Shown: positions 1-8,251, numbered from the stretch's first letter. The stretch is 64,000 nt of DNA from Lysobacteraceae bacterium (GCA_028866435.1 JAGWIC010000003.1:1-64000); one strand, 5' to 3'. Notes: generated by a model from the sequence alone, not told the origin. A program made the numbers and translations.

Positions 1-192
1 AACGAGCTGCTGTGGGATATCGAGGACCGCATCCGGTTGAAGGAGCGTGCGCAGGAGTTCGACCAGGAATTCATCGAGCTGGCCCGCGCCGTGTATTTCC
101 GCAACGACGAACGCGCGGCGTTCAAGCGCAGCATCAACCTCAAGCTCGGCTCGCAACTGGTCGAGGAAAAGTCGTACCAGAATTACCGCTGA
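1..192 (+). CDS. C-terminal end of a DUF6165-like protein (partial)
   Basis: The reading frame is open from the first base and stops at 190-192, giving the last 63 residues of a protein whose start lies outside the window. The segment is charged and helical, with a WDIEDRIRLKE stretch, ELARAVYFRNDERAAFKR and a terminal LVEEKSY. This pattern resembles the C-terminus of DUF6165, a family of unknown function often found beside glycosyltransferase genes, which would fit the heptosyltransferase and kdkA genes a few kilobases away. The stop codon region overlaps the end of the convergent EAL gene by 10 bases. The family call rests on memory of the motif; no function is implied. Confidence 0.55.
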   Translation, partial: NELLWDIEDRIRLKERAQEFDQEFIELARAVYFRNDERAAFKRSINLKLGSQLVEEKSYQNYR

Positions 193-2261
193 GCGCCGGG
201 CGGCGCCTGCGCGACTTCGCCGTTGCCGGCCGCGTCTAGGGCACTCCCTGGCGTGCGCTCCCGCTGCCGATCGAGCCAGCGGTGGAATTCGGCGACGGGC
301 AGCGGGCGACTGATCCAGTAGCCCTGGATGGCGTCGCAGCGGAGCTTGGCCAACGCATCCCATTGCCGTGGGGTCTCGACCCCCTCGGCGACGACGTACA
401 GCGCCAGGTGGCCGGCGATGGTGGTGATGGCCTCGACGAAGGGATCGTGGCGGTCGGCCTGCAGGTCCTGGATGAACACGCGGTCGATCTTGACCTCCTG
501 CAGCGGCAGGTGCTTGAGGTTGGCCAGCGAGGCATAGCCCGAGCCGAAGTCGTCGAGCGAGAGGCGGAACCCCTGCAGGCGCAGTTCCTTCATCTTGCGC
601 ACGACGTCCTCGGGATCCCGCAGGAACGCGCTTTCGGTAAGCTCCAGCGTGATCCGCCGCGGGTCGGCGCCGGTGCCATCCACGGTCTCCCTGAGCGAGC
701 GCACGAAATCCTTGGCGAACAGTTGCCAAGGACTGATGTTGATCGATATCCGCGCCTGGGACGTGCCCGCCGGCCAGCTGGCGAGTTCGAGGCAGGCCAG
801 CCGGGCGACCTTCAGGCCGATGGCATGGATCAGGCCGGTTTCCTCGGCGATGGGGATGAACTCGCCCGGCATGATCAGCCCGTGCTCGGGGTGGCGCCAG
901 CGCAGCAGGGCCTCCGCGCCGATGAAGTCGCCGCGCAGGTCGACCTGCGGCTGGCAGTACAGCTCGAATTCGTCGCCGTCCAGCGCGCGGATCAGGCCCC
1001 GCTCCAGCATCAGGTTGCGGCTGGCCTGGGCCTGCATGGTGCCTTCGAATACCAGGGCATGGTTGCCGCCCAGGCCCTTGGCGCGATGCAGCGCCACGGC
1101 GACCTGCTGCAGCGCGCTCTCGGCATCGCGCGCCATTTCAGGCAGCAGGGCGATGCCGGCGCTGATCCGGATGGTCAGGTCGTGGGCGCCGATGAGGAAG
1201 GGATTGGCAAGCCCCGCGATCATCTCGTCCACGATCCGCCGCGCCATGCTCTCGGCATCGCCGGCGGGAAGGTCGGCCAGCAGGAGGAAATCGTCGCTGC
1301 CGTCGCGGGCCAGCAGGCTGCCGGGCGGGGCCGCCGCGGCGAGGCGCGTGGCGATGGCCCGCAGCAGCAGGTCGCCGACGGCACGGCCCAGCGACTCGTT
1401 GATGGTACGGAAGTGGTCGATGTTGAACAGCACCAGGGTGCTGGCCGGCTTTGCACCGGCGTCGAGCTTGTCCTGGAGGCATTCGAACATCCGCAGCCGG
1501 TTCGGCAGGCCGGTCGTGCGGTCGTGGTAGGCGAGATGGCGCAGTTCCGCCTCGACTTCCAGGCGGCGCTCCGTTTCCTCGCGCAGTTCGCGGCCGAGCT
1601 GATGTCCCATCAGCACCACCAGCGCGACGAAGGCCAGCGCCCTCAGGGGAAAGTCCTGGTTGAAGTGCTGGTAGTACACCTCCAGGCCGGCCTGGAGCAC
1701 CAGGTAGACGGTCAGCGGCAGCGCGCGGGAGCTGCTGCTGTTGTGCCACAGGACGATGCAGCAACCGATCCACCACAGGTACACCGCGTCCCTGGCGACG
1801 GCGTAGGCCTTGAACAGTGGCCCGGGCTGCAGGACATAGTGCTGGACATGCTCCCCCCACGGCAGGGTCAGCGGCGCACTGCGGAGGATGGTGCCATAGA
1901 TGAGGCTGTGGCCCGGGCCGAGGTCGAGCAGCAGCAGGGAACCGAATACGACGCAGGCCGCCGCCAGCCAGCGGCGCCAGTGGCGCAGCTCGCAGTACAG
2001 GCCGATGAACCAGACTCCAGCCGGATAGACAAGTATGGAGACAAGGCTGTGCCAGGCGATCACCTGGCGCGCCGTGGCGAGCGAATCGGTCTCGATCCGC
2101 ATCGCCGCCAGCAGCAGGATGCCGGCCAGCAGCAGGCTCAAGCAGCCAAACGCCCGGTTCAGGCGCCGTCGACTGCCGATCGAGCCCGACAGCAGGGCGT
2201 AGACGCCTGCCATCAGGGAGATGCCGCAGGCAATCAGCAGGCTGGCCAGGTAGATCGTCAT
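183..2261 (-). CDS. Membrane-bound EAL phosphodiesterase with degenerate GGDEF domain
   Basis: Predicted 692-residue inner-membrane protein that probably hydrolyses cyclic di-GMP. The first about 230 residues form roughly seven hydrophobic segments (a MASE-like sensor), followed by a short helix, a GGDEF-type domain (about 245-410) and an EAL domain (about 420-675). The diguanylate cyclase signature is broken: RDGSDDF stands where R-GGDEF is expected, so cyclase activity is unlikely. The EAL domain keeps the catalytic set: EALLRW, NIS, ELTES, DDFGSG, the lysine of VKIDR, EGVET and QGY. I chose ATG 2261 (MTIYLAS) because a GGGA lies upstream and it opens directly on the first membrane helix; an in-frame ATG at 2297 has no visible Shine-Dalgarno. 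The ligand sensed by the membrane part is unknown. Confidence 0.9.
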   Translation of the reverse strand: MTIYLASLLIACGISLMAGVYALLSGSIGSRRRLNRAFGCLSLLLAGILLLAAMRIETDSLATARQVIAWHSLVSILVYPAGVWFIGLYCELRHWRRWLAAACVVFGSLLLLDLGPGHSLIYGTILRSAPLTLPWGEHVQHYVLQPGPLFKAYAVARDAVYLWWIGCCIVLWHNSSSSRALPLTVYLVLQAGLEVYYQHFNQDFPLRALAFVALVVLMGHQLGRELREETERRLEVEAELRHLAYHDRTTGLPNRLRMFECLQDKLDAGAKPASTLVLFNIDHFRTINESLGRAVGDLLLRAIATRLAAAAPPGSLLARDGSDDFLLLADLPAGDAESMARRIVDEMIAGLANPFLIGAHDLTIRISAGIALLPEMARDAESALQQVAVALHRAKGLGGNHALVFEGTMQAQASRNLMLERGLIRALDGDEFELYCQPQVDLRGDFIGAEALLRWRHPEHGLIMPGEFIPIAEETGLIHAIGLKVARLACLELASWPAGTSQARISINISPWQLFAKDFVRSLRETVDGTGADPRRITLELTESAFLRDPEDVVRKMKELRLQGFRLSLDDFGSGYASLANLKHLPLQEVKIDRVFIQDLQADRHDPFVEAITTIAGHLALYVVAEGVETPRQWDALAKLRCDAIQGYWISRPLPVAEFHRWLDRQRERTPGSALDAAGNGEVAQAPPGAQR

Positions 2262-2679
2262 GCGTGTTTCCCATCCCGGCAGCAGAACGAGTTGCATGCC
2301 GTCGACCGGCGGCGCGGTACCCCTCGGGCCGCGGTGGGGTTGCCCTTACGCTCGACGGGCGATCCAGCCCAACGACTTGCGGACCTTCACCAGTTGTCGG
2401 CTGCGATGGCCCGCAGTTGAGGGCAAGCATGCCGCGTCACGGGAGAAGCAGGAGTGAAAACCGGTGGAAACGGTGGCGAGCCCAGGCCATCGGCGGGGCG
2501 GTCGTTCGGCACGGCGGCCGTCCCGGGCGATACGGCTGCCCCATCATCGGCTGGCAGCGAGTCCGGCATCGGGCGCCGCCACCGTGCCGGTATCGCCCGG
2601 GCCGTACCTGCCCGAGGGACGGCCATGTTGCCGTGCAGCTCGATGGATGGAGTGTCCTGGGCTATCTTTCGCCCCGGGA

Positions 2680-2693
2680 TTGGATCGATCCAA
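2680..2693. promoter_or_regulatory. LacI-family-like operator palindrome upstream of GH92
   Basis: TTGGATCGATCCAA is a perfect 14-bp palindrome centred on CG, 30 bases before the GH92 start. Perfect palindromes with a central CG are typical of LacI/GalR-family operators, which often control glycoside hydrolase genes. No regulator gene is adjacent, so the link is inference. The rest of the 2262-2723 gap shows no convincing gene; a possible -10 (TATCTT, 2663-2668) would put the palindrome just after the transcription start. Confidence 0.4.
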
Positions 2694-2723
2694 ACTTCTG
2701 ATTGCCCCAAGGGATATCTCGCC

Positions 2724-5162
2724 ATGCGCAAATGGAAACGGAGCCGGCATGCCACCGGCTCGAAGGGCTTTTTACTCGCCGGCCTGATCCTTTCGGGCAG
2801 CCTGTTTTCGCTGGCCGCGGCATGTGCGGCGGCGACGGGTACGCAGCCGGCCGAGGCGGTCAATCCGCTGATCGGCAGCAGCAACGGCGGCAACACCTAC
2901 CCTGGCGCCGTCATGCCGTTCGGCATGCTGCAGTGGAGTCCGGAGAACACGCGCGGGCAGCACACGCGCACGGCCTCGCCCAGCGGCTACCGGTTCGATG
3001 CCCGGCGCATCCGCGGCTTCAGCCTCACCCATCTGTCGGGCGCGGGCTGTGCGGGAGCCAGCGGCGACATTCCCGTCATGCCGGTCACCCGGCCGGTCAC
3101 CACCTCGCCCGCGACGGATACCGGCGACACGCGCTACGCCGCCGAGTTCCGCCACGCCGACGAGCGGGCGACGCCGGGCGACTACCGGCTGGCGCTGGCC
3201 AATGGCGTACGGCTGGAGCTGGCGGCGGCGATGCGCAGCGGCATCGCGAGCTTCGCCTTTCCCGCCGGCAAGCCGGCGAACCTGCTGGTCCGCACCGCGG
3301 ATTCGGAAGTGGGCAGCAGCGCGGCCGAGGCGCGGATCGATCCGGCGCAGCGGACGATCAGCGGCGCGGTCACCAGCGGCAACTTCTGCGGCTACCTGGC
3401 CAAGGCGGACCAGCGCAGCTACTACACGCTCTACTTCGTGGCCCGCTTCGACCAGCCGTTCACCGCCACCGGCGCCTGGCAGAATGCGGCGGTGCACGGC
3501 GGCGCGACTGCCGCGCAGGGCGGCACCGGCTACGACGCCAAGGGCTTCCCGGTGGCGGGCAAGGGTTCGGGCGTGTGGGTGTCGTTCGATCCGGGCAAGG
3601 GGCCGGTGGCGATGCGCGTGGGCATCTCCTACGTGAGCCTGGCGAACGCGCGCGCCAACCTCGATGCCGAGATTCCGCCCGGGACCACGCTGGCGCAGGT
3701 GCGCGAGCGTGCGCGCGATGCCTGGAACCGGGCGCTGGGCCGCATCCGCATCCAGGGTGGCACGGCCGACCAGCGCACGGTGTTCTACACCGCGCTGTAC
3801 CACAGCCTGCTGCACCCGAACGTGTTCAGCGACGTCGACGGCGAATACCGCGGCTTCGACCGGAAGATCCACCGCGTGCAGGGTGACCAGCACGCGCAGT
3901 ACGCCAATTTCTCCGGCTGGGACGTGTACCGCTCGCAACTGCAGCTGGTGACCTGGCTGATGCCGAAAGTGGGCAGCGACATCGCGCAGTCGCTCTACAA
4001 CCAGGCGCGGCAGAACCGGGGCGAGTGGGACCGCTGGACACACGACAGCGGCGGTACCCACGTGATGAGCGGGGATCCCGCGGTGCCCGCACTGGCGGAC
4101 ATCTACGCCTTCGGCGGACGCGGCTTCGACCTGCGCGGCGCCTACGCCTCGCTGGTCCGCGCCGCCACCGTGCCCACCGCCAACGACGCATCGGACGCCG
4201 GCTGCAACGTGGAATGCGTGGGCCAGCGGCCGTCGCTCGACCAGTGGCTGAAGCTGCACTACATCGCCACCCAATCGCACGCCTGGGGCGGCGCCGCCGA
4301 GACGCTGGAGGATGCGACGGCGGACTTCGCGCTGTCCGAACTCGCCGCCGACGTGGGCGACCGGGCAGGGCAGCGGCGCTTCCGCGCGCGCGCCGGCTAC
4401 TGGCGCAATCTGTTCAACCCGAAGGCCGCGCCCGACGGCGGCTACATCCAGAACCGCAATGCCGACGGCAGCTGGCCGGCCTTCACGCCGTCCACCGACG
4501 ACGGCTTCGTCGAGGCCAGCGCGGCGGTCTATGTGTGGATGGTACCGTTCGACCTGCACGGCCTGTTCGATGCGATGGGCGGCTACGGCAAGGCGACGGC
4601 GCGGCTGGACCGCTTCTTCCATCACGCCGACGGCCGCTGGGCCTTCACCGATGCCGGGCCATTGCACGCGGAACTGAACAACGAGCCGTCGGTGGAGACG
4701 CCCTGGCTCTACGATTTCGCCGGCCAGCCGTACCAGACCCAGGCGACCGTGCGCGCGGTGGTGAATGCGCTGTGGAAGAACGCGCCCGACGGCATCCCGG
4801 GCAACGACGATCTGGGCGAGATGTCGTCCTGGTACGTGTGGTCGGCGCTGGGGCTGTACCCCGAGATTCCCGGCCGCGCGGACCTGGTGGTGGGCAGCCC
4901 GCTGTTCGAGCGTGCCGTCGTCCACCGCCGCGATGGCGACGTGGTGATCGATGCGCCGGGCGCCTCGGCCGCCACGCCCTATGTGCATGCCCTGCAGATC
5001 GACGGCAAGCCGTACACGAGCCCGTGGCTGCCGGCGGCTTTCGCGACGCACGGTGGCCGGCTGCGCTTCTCGCTGCAGGCGGTGCCAGACAAGGCCTGGG
5101 GCAGCGACCTGCGCACCGCCCCGCCTTCGTTCCCGCCCGCTGCCGGGCACGCCGGTTCCTGA
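2724..5162 (+). CDS. GH92 family alpha-mannosidase, secreted
   Basis: Predicted 812-residue exported glycoside hydrolase of family 92, calcium-dependent exo-acting alpha-mannosidases that trim alpha-1,2/1,3/1,4/1,6-mannosides. The mature protein opens with NPLIGSSNGGNTYPGAVMPF, the conserved N-terminal segment of the family, and near the C-terminus has GNDDLGEMSSWYVWSALGLY, which carries the Glu and Asp of the GH92 catalytic region. The start at ATG 2724 is preferred: AAGGGA lies 10 bases upstream and it begins a signal peptide (basic MRKWKRSRH, hydrophobic core about 16-32, then an alanine-rich cleavage region). An upstream GTG at 2454 would bury the signal and is rejected. The cysteine of LAAAC is not a good lipobox, so a periplasmic or secreted protein is more likely than a lipoprotein. 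It stands alone, without neighbouring sugar-utilisation genes. Confidence 0.93.
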   Translation: MRKWKRSRHATGSKGFLLAGLILSGSLFSLAAACAAATGTQPAEAVNPLIGSSNGGNTYPGAVMPFGMLQWSPENTRGQHTRTASPSGYRFDARRIRGFSLTHLSGAGCAGASGDIPVMPVTRPVTTSPATDTGDTRYAAEFRHADERATPGDYRLALANGVRLELAAAMRSGIASFAFPAGKPANLLVRTADSEVGSSAAEARIDPAQRTISGAVTSGNFCGYLAKADQRSYYTLYFVARFDQPFTATGAWQNAAVHGGATAAQGGTGYDAKGFPVAGKGSGVWVSFDPGKGPVAMRVGISYVSLANARANLDAEIPPGTTLAQVRERARDAWNRALGRIRIQGGTADQRTVFYTALYHSLLHPNVFSDVDGEYRGFDRKIHRVQGDQHAQYANFSGWDVYRSQLQLVTWLMPKVGSDIAQSLYNQARQNRGEWDRWTHDSGGTHVMSGDPAVPALADIYAFGGRGFDLRGAYASLVRAATVPTANDASDAGCNVECVGQRPSLDQWLKLHYIATQSHAWGGAAETLEDATADFALSELAADVGDRAGQRRFRARAGYWRNLFNPKAAPDGGYIQNRNADGSWPAFTPSTDDGFVEASAAVYVWMVPFDLHGLFDAMGGYGKATARLDRFFHHADGRWAFTDAGPLHAELNNEPSVETPWLYDFAGQPYQTQATVRAVVNALWKNAPDGIPGNDDLGEMSSWYVWSALGLYPEIPGRADLVVGSPLFERAVVHRRDGDVVIDAPGASAATPYVHALQIDGKPYTSPWLPAAFATHGGRLRFSLQAVPDKAWGSDLRTAPPSFPPAAGHAGS

Positions 5163-5185
5163 CCGGCGCCGCCGTGCCGGCGGCC

Positions 5186-6244
5186 TCAGCCGATCCCGAG
5201 GTGCGCGCTGGCGGCGTCGAAGCGCTCGATCGCGTCGCCGGCCTCGATCAGGTCCATCACGCCGGGATACTCGATCTTGCTGCCCCAGGCGATCGCGCTG
5301 GCCGGCTTGCCGAGATACTTGCGCGCGGCCGCGTCGTACTTGTCCACGCACCAGCGGCGGTCGGAATAGGGGCCGGAGCGGTGCGGGTTGCTCGCCGCGT
5401 GCAGGCCCAGCACCTTGGTGCCGACCGCGTTGGCCATGTGCATCGGACCGGAATCCGGCGTCAGCAGCAGTTGCGCGCGCGACAGCAGGGCCAGCAGTCT
5501 TTTCAGCGTGTCCCTGCCGGTAAGGTCGAGCGGCGCCGATGCGCAGGCCGTCCGCACCGCGTCGGCCATCGTGCGCTCGGCGGGCGAGGGGCCGCCCACC
5601 AGGGCCACCCGCCAGCCGCGTGCCACGGCGTGGTCGATCACCGCCGCGTAGCGCTCCGGCCGCCAGTTGCGCAGCGCGTGGCTGGAGGTCGGGCTGACCA
5701 GCAGGGTGGGCGCATCGCCCGGCAGCTGTTCCGCGGCCCAGGCATGCGCCTCGTCGGGTATCGGGATGTCCCAGCGCACCTCGACCTGCCTGAGCCCCAG
5801 CGGCTCGCAGAAGCTGCCGATGGCGTCGAGCACGTGCTCGCCGGTGCGCGCCGGGATGCGTTCGTTGACGACCAGGCCATGCAGATCCTTCGCCCGCGCC
5901 GCGTCGTAGCCGATGCGGCGGTCCGCCCTGATGCCCAGGCTCAGCAGGTTGGAGCGCAGCGCCACCTGCATCTGCAGCAGCGCATCGAAGCGGCGGCCGC
6001 GCAGCGCGCTCCATACCGCGCGCATGCCGTTCCAGCCGGCCGCCTTGTCGAAGGTGACAAAGTCCACGCCGGGCAGGTCGCCCACCAGCTTGCGCTCCAG
6101 CTTGCCCACGATCCAGGTCAGCGGCGTCTGTGGCCACGCCGCCTGCAGCGTGCGTACCAGCGGCACCACGTGGGTGACGTCGCCGATGGCCGAGCTGCGC
6201 AGCAGGCAGAGCGAGGAGGGAGCATGCATCGGGTTTGGGGTCAT
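5186..6244 (-). CDS. GT9 family heptosyltransferase
   Basis: About 352 residues (347 if the ATG at 6229 is used), the usual length of glycosyltransferase family 9. It is expected to transfer a heptose from ADP-heptose to the inner core of lipopolysaccharide at the cytoplasmic face. Visible signatures are the N-terminal LLRSSAIGDVTHVVPLVR loop, LLVSPTSSHALRNW in the middle, and LLLTPDSGPMHMANAVGTKV, the nucleotide-sugar binding stretch with the conserved D-S-G-P-x-H. It is divergent from kdkA with only about 40 bases between them, consistent with joint LPS-core assembly. Whether it acts as WaaC, WaaF or WaaQ cannot be told from sequence alone. A GC-rich 7-bp stem (5168-5184) lies just past its stop, between it and the convergent GH92 gene. 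Confidence 0.88.
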   Translation of the reverse strand: MTPNPMHAPSSLCLLRSSAIGDVTHVVPLVRTLQAAWPQTPLTWIVGKLERKLVGDLPGVDFVTFDKAAGWNGMRAVWSALRGRRFDALLQMQVALRSNLLSLGIRADRRIGYDAARAKDLHGLVVNERIPARTGEHVLDAIGSFCEPLGLRQVEVRWDIPIPDEAHAWAAEQLPGDAPTLLVSPTSSHALRNWRPERYAAVIDHAVARGWRVALVGGPSPAERTMADAVRTACASAPLDLTGRDTLKRLLALLSRAQLLLTPDSGPMHMANAVGTKVLGLHAASNPHRSGPYSDRRWCVDKYDAAARKYLGKPASAIAWGSKIEYPGVMDLIEAGDAIERFDAASAHLGIG

Positions 6245-6284
6245 GGGCCTGGGTTAGAATCGCCGGGGATCACAAGGCATGATG

Positions 6285-7010
6285 ATGCAGGAACGCAGGC
6301 ACGAAGACGCCCGAGGCGAGATTCTGTTCGACGCCGAGGTGTCGCCACAAGTCGGGCATGACTGGTTTGTGCCGGATTACTGGCGCGAACGCGGGGCCTT
6401 GCGCGTGCAGGCCGGTGGTCGCGGTGGCGTGGCCGTGATCGAGACCCCGGCAGGTGAATGCGTCCTGCGGCATTATCGCCGCGGCGGCCTGGTCGCCGCC
6501 TTGCTCGGGGATCGCTATCTGTGGCACGGCGCGGCGCGCACGCGGCCGTTCAGGGAATTTCGCCTGCTCGCGCAGATCGCCCGGCTGGCCTTGCCCGGGC
6601 CGGGCGTGGTGGCGGCGCGTTATGTCCGCCGCGGCATGTTCTATCGCGCCGACCTGATCACCCGCCGCATTGCCGCCGCGCAGACCCTGGCCGAGTGCCT
6701 GGCCGCGGGCCGGCTGGATGCGGGGCTGGCGGCGGCGGTCGGCGAGCTGATCGCCAGGTTTCATCGCGCCGGCGTCTGCCATGCGGATCTCAACGCGCAC
6801 AATGTGCTGGTGACGGCCCACGGCCTGTACCTGATCGATCTCGATCGTGGCCGGTTCCGCACGCCGGCGCGGCGCTGGCAGCAGGCCAACCTGCGGCGCC
6901 TGCGCCGTTCGCTGCTCAAGCTCGGCGCGGCACCGGCCGGCGCGGCGGCCTTCGAGGCGCAGGTCTGGCAACCGCTGCTGACCGGCTACGGACGTACCCC
7001 GAATCCATGA
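6285..7010 (+). CDS. kdkA: 3-deoxy-D-manno-octulosonic acid (Kdo) kinase
   Basis: Predicted 241-residue kinase that phosphorylates Kdo in the lipopolysaccharide inner core using ATP. It has the protein-kinase-like fold signatures of the KdkA/RfaP family: VCHADLNAHNVLV with the catalytic Asp and Asn, then LIDLDRGRFR as the metal-binding equivalent of DFG. Three consecutive ATGs occur at 6279, 6282 and 6285; the third is 7 bases from AAGG and is preferred. The gene is divergent from a heptosyltransferase and its stop overlaps the next start (ATGA), so the following hydrolase is translationally coupled. A possible -10 (TAGAAT, 6255-6260) lies between the divergent genes, but I see no good -35. 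Confidence 0.9.
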   Translation: MQERRHEDARGEILFDAEVSPQVGHDWFVPDYWRERGALRVQAGGRGGVAVIETPAGECVLRHYRRGGLVAALLGDRYLWHGAARTRPFREFRLLAQIARLALPGPGVVAARYVRRGMFYRADLITRRIAAAQTLAECLAAGRLDAGLAAAVGELIARFHRAGVCHADLNAHNVLVTAHGLYLIDLDRGRFRTPARRWQQANLRRLRRSLLKLGAAPAGAAAFEAQVWQPLLTGYGRTPNP

Positions 7011-7765
7011 ACTGGCACCTGCATTTTCTCGGCGTCGGCGCGGCACATGCCGCGGCCCTGGGCTCGTCGGCGGTGGTGCTCGAACGCGATGGCGAGCCGC
7101 GGTTGCTGGTCGATTGCGGGCCGGACACGCTCGACCGCTATCGCGCGGCCTATGACGGCCTGCCGCAGGCCGTATACATCACCCACACCCACATGGACCA
7201 TGTGGCCGGCCTGGAGCAGTTGTTCTTCAAGCTGTGGTTCGACCCGGCGCGGCGCGGCCGCACGCGCCTGTTCCTCCATGCGGCGCTGGTGCCGTGGCTG
7301 CAGGCGCGGGTGGCCGACTACCCGGGCGCGCTGGCCGAGGGCGGCGTCAACTTCTGGGAGGCGTTCCGGCTGGTGCCGTGCACGCGCGGCTTCTGGCTCG
7401 ACGGCCTGTGGCTCGACGTATTCGCCACGCGCCATCACGTTCCGGGCACATCCTACGGGTTGGCGCTGGACGGCAGTTTCGTCTACACCGGCGATACCCG
7501 TCCGATCCCCGAGCTGCTGGCCCGTTACGCCGCGGGCCACGAGCTGATCGCACATGACTGCAGCCTGGTCGGCAATCCCTCGCACAGCGGCATCGACGAC
7601 ATCGAGCGGGAATACGATGCCGTCCTGCGCCAGCGGATGCTGCTGTACCACTACGGCAGCGCCGCCGACGGTGCGGCGCTGCTGGCACGTGGTTGCCGCA
7701 TCGCGGTTGCCGGCGAGCGGGTGGCGCTGCCCACGCCCTCCCCGCCGCGGCCCGGCGCCGGCTGA
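7007..7765 (+). CDS. MBL-fold metallo-hydrolase (RNase Z-like)
   Basis: A 252-residue metallo-beta-lactamase-fold protein. The metal-binding signature ITHTHMDHVAGL (H-x-H-x-D-H) is intact near residue 66, followed by FATRHHVPGTSYGL, YTGDTR with the bridging Asp, and a late HDCSL and H-x-S/G-type histidines. It has the general build of RNase Z, PhnP and related phosphodiesterases, but the substrate cannot be assigned. The ATG overlaps the kdkA stop by four bases, so it is cotranscribed with an LPS kinase. It could be a nucleotide or phosphate-ester hydrolase linked to that pathway, which is inference from position only. Confidence 0.8.
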   Translation: MNWHLHFLGVGAAHAAALGSSAVVLERDGEPRLLVDCGPDTLDRYRAAYDGLPQAVYITHTHMDHVAGLEQLFFKLWFDPARRGRTRLFLHAALVPWLQARVADYPGALAEGGVNFWEAFRLVPCTRGFWLDGLWLDVFATRHHVPGTSYGLALDGSFVYTGDTRPIPELLARYAAGHELIAHDCSLVGNPSHSGIDDIEREYDAVLRQRMLLYHYGSAADGAALLARGCRIAVAGERVALPTPSPPRPGAG

Positions 7766-7780
7766 GTCGGCGTGCCGTAC

Positions 7781-7809
7781 TTGCCTGCATGGGTGCGGTC
7801 GCTTATGAT
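7781..7809 (+). promoter_or_regulatory. Sigma-70 promoter for the tRNA-Ser locus
   Basis: TTGCCT (7781-7786) and TATGAT (7804-7809) are separated by 17 bases, a good match to the sigma-70 consensus. It is the only strong promoter between the MBL gene and the tRNA region and would start RNA near 7816, about 85 bases before the broken tRNA-Ser copy. Confidence 0.6.
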
Positions 7810-7901
7810 TCCGCTTCTTTGCCGGGCCTGGCTGCCCTGCAGGGAAAGGCTGCAGAACAATCCTGTTTCTTCAGGTTGTTCGCGTGGTTGCAAGTGCAAG
7901 T

Positions 7902-8060
7902 GGAGAGGTGTCCGAGTGGTTGAAGGAGCACGCCTGGAAAGCGTGGGGTAAAACCTGTCGCGGGTTCGACAAATTCGTCTGGAACGAATTTGGACAGCCG
8001 CAGGCTGGCCCCGAACGCCAGTGAGGGGTGAGACTCAGGATGAGTCGAACAATCCCGCTC
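7902..8060 (+). pseudogene. tRNA-Ser(GGA) copy interrupted in the T-loop
   Basis: Bases 7902-7969 match the intact tRNA-Ser at 8088 almost base for base: same acceptor strand, D-arm and GGA anticodon loop, with a fully paired anticodon stem and a variable arm four bases shorter. The match stops inside the T-loop after GGTTCGA. Eighty-one bases later the T-arm sequence AATCCCGCTC resumes (8051-8060) but is followed by GGTGG instead of the acceptor 3' strand, and no CCA is present. It cannot form a normal tRNA as it stands. It looks like a duplicated tRNA gene broken by insertion and decayed at its 3' end. Confidence 0.75.
7970..8050 (+). other. 81-nt three-hairpin block inside the broken tRNA-Ser copy
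   Basis: Three hairpins follow one another: a 9-bp perfect stem CAAATTCGT/ACGAATTTG with loop CTGGA (7970-7992); CTGGC/GCCAG with a 7-nt loop (8005-8021); and GACTCA/TGAGTC with loop GGA (8032-8046). The block is bounded by TTCGAC on the left and GTCGAAC on the right. No open frame or transposase is present. It could be a small non-autonomous insertion or part of a short structured RNA; the two loops containing GGA recall RsmA/CsrA targets, but they lack the full A-N-GGA context. Confidence 0.45.
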
Positions 8061-8087
8061 GGTGGTCAGTGGTGCGAAAAGTTATGC

Positions 8088-8177
8088 GGAGAGGTGTCCG
8101 AGTGGTTGAAGGAGCACGCCTGGAAAGTGTGTATAGGGTAAAACCTATCGCGGGTTCGAATCCCGCTCTCTCCGCCA
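8088..8177 (+). tRNA. tRNA-Ser(GGA)
   Basis: A complete 90-nt class II tRNA with encoded CCA. The acceptor GGAGAGG pairs with TCTCTCC (one G-T pair), the anticodon stem CACGC/GTGTG encloses loop CTGGAAA with anticodon GGA at 8122-8124, a long serine-type variable arm follows, and the T-arm is GCGGG TTCGAAT CCCGC. It decodes UCC and UCU codons. Confidence 0.97.
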
Positions 8178-8251
8178 GTTTCTGAACAAGGTGCGACAGC
8201 GTGAGGCTGGCGCAATAGCAAAACCAGCAAGCATTATCGCTTGACGTCCAT

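Noticed and set aside
282-2420. A 712-residue plus-strand frame opposite the EAL gene.
   Set aside because: Composition is typical of antisense GC-rich sequence (Gln, Gly, Ala, Arg), and the minus-strand frame encodes recognisable EAL motifs.
2454-2723. A 90-residue N-terminal extension of GH92.
   Set aside because: It lacks recognisable structure, would bury the signal peptide, and ATG 2724 has a good Shine-Dalgarno.
2772-6137. A 1121-residue minus-strand open frame across the GH92 and heptosyltransferase region.
   Set aside because: It lies antisense to GH92 and in a different frame of the heptosyltransferase, is Arg/Ala/Gly repetitive, and matches no family. Long shadow frames are expected at this GC content.
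7902-8177. Integrative element with att sites at tRNA-Ser.
   Set aside because: The two tRNA-Ser sequences are only about 190 bases apart and no integrase or cargo gene lies between or next to them.
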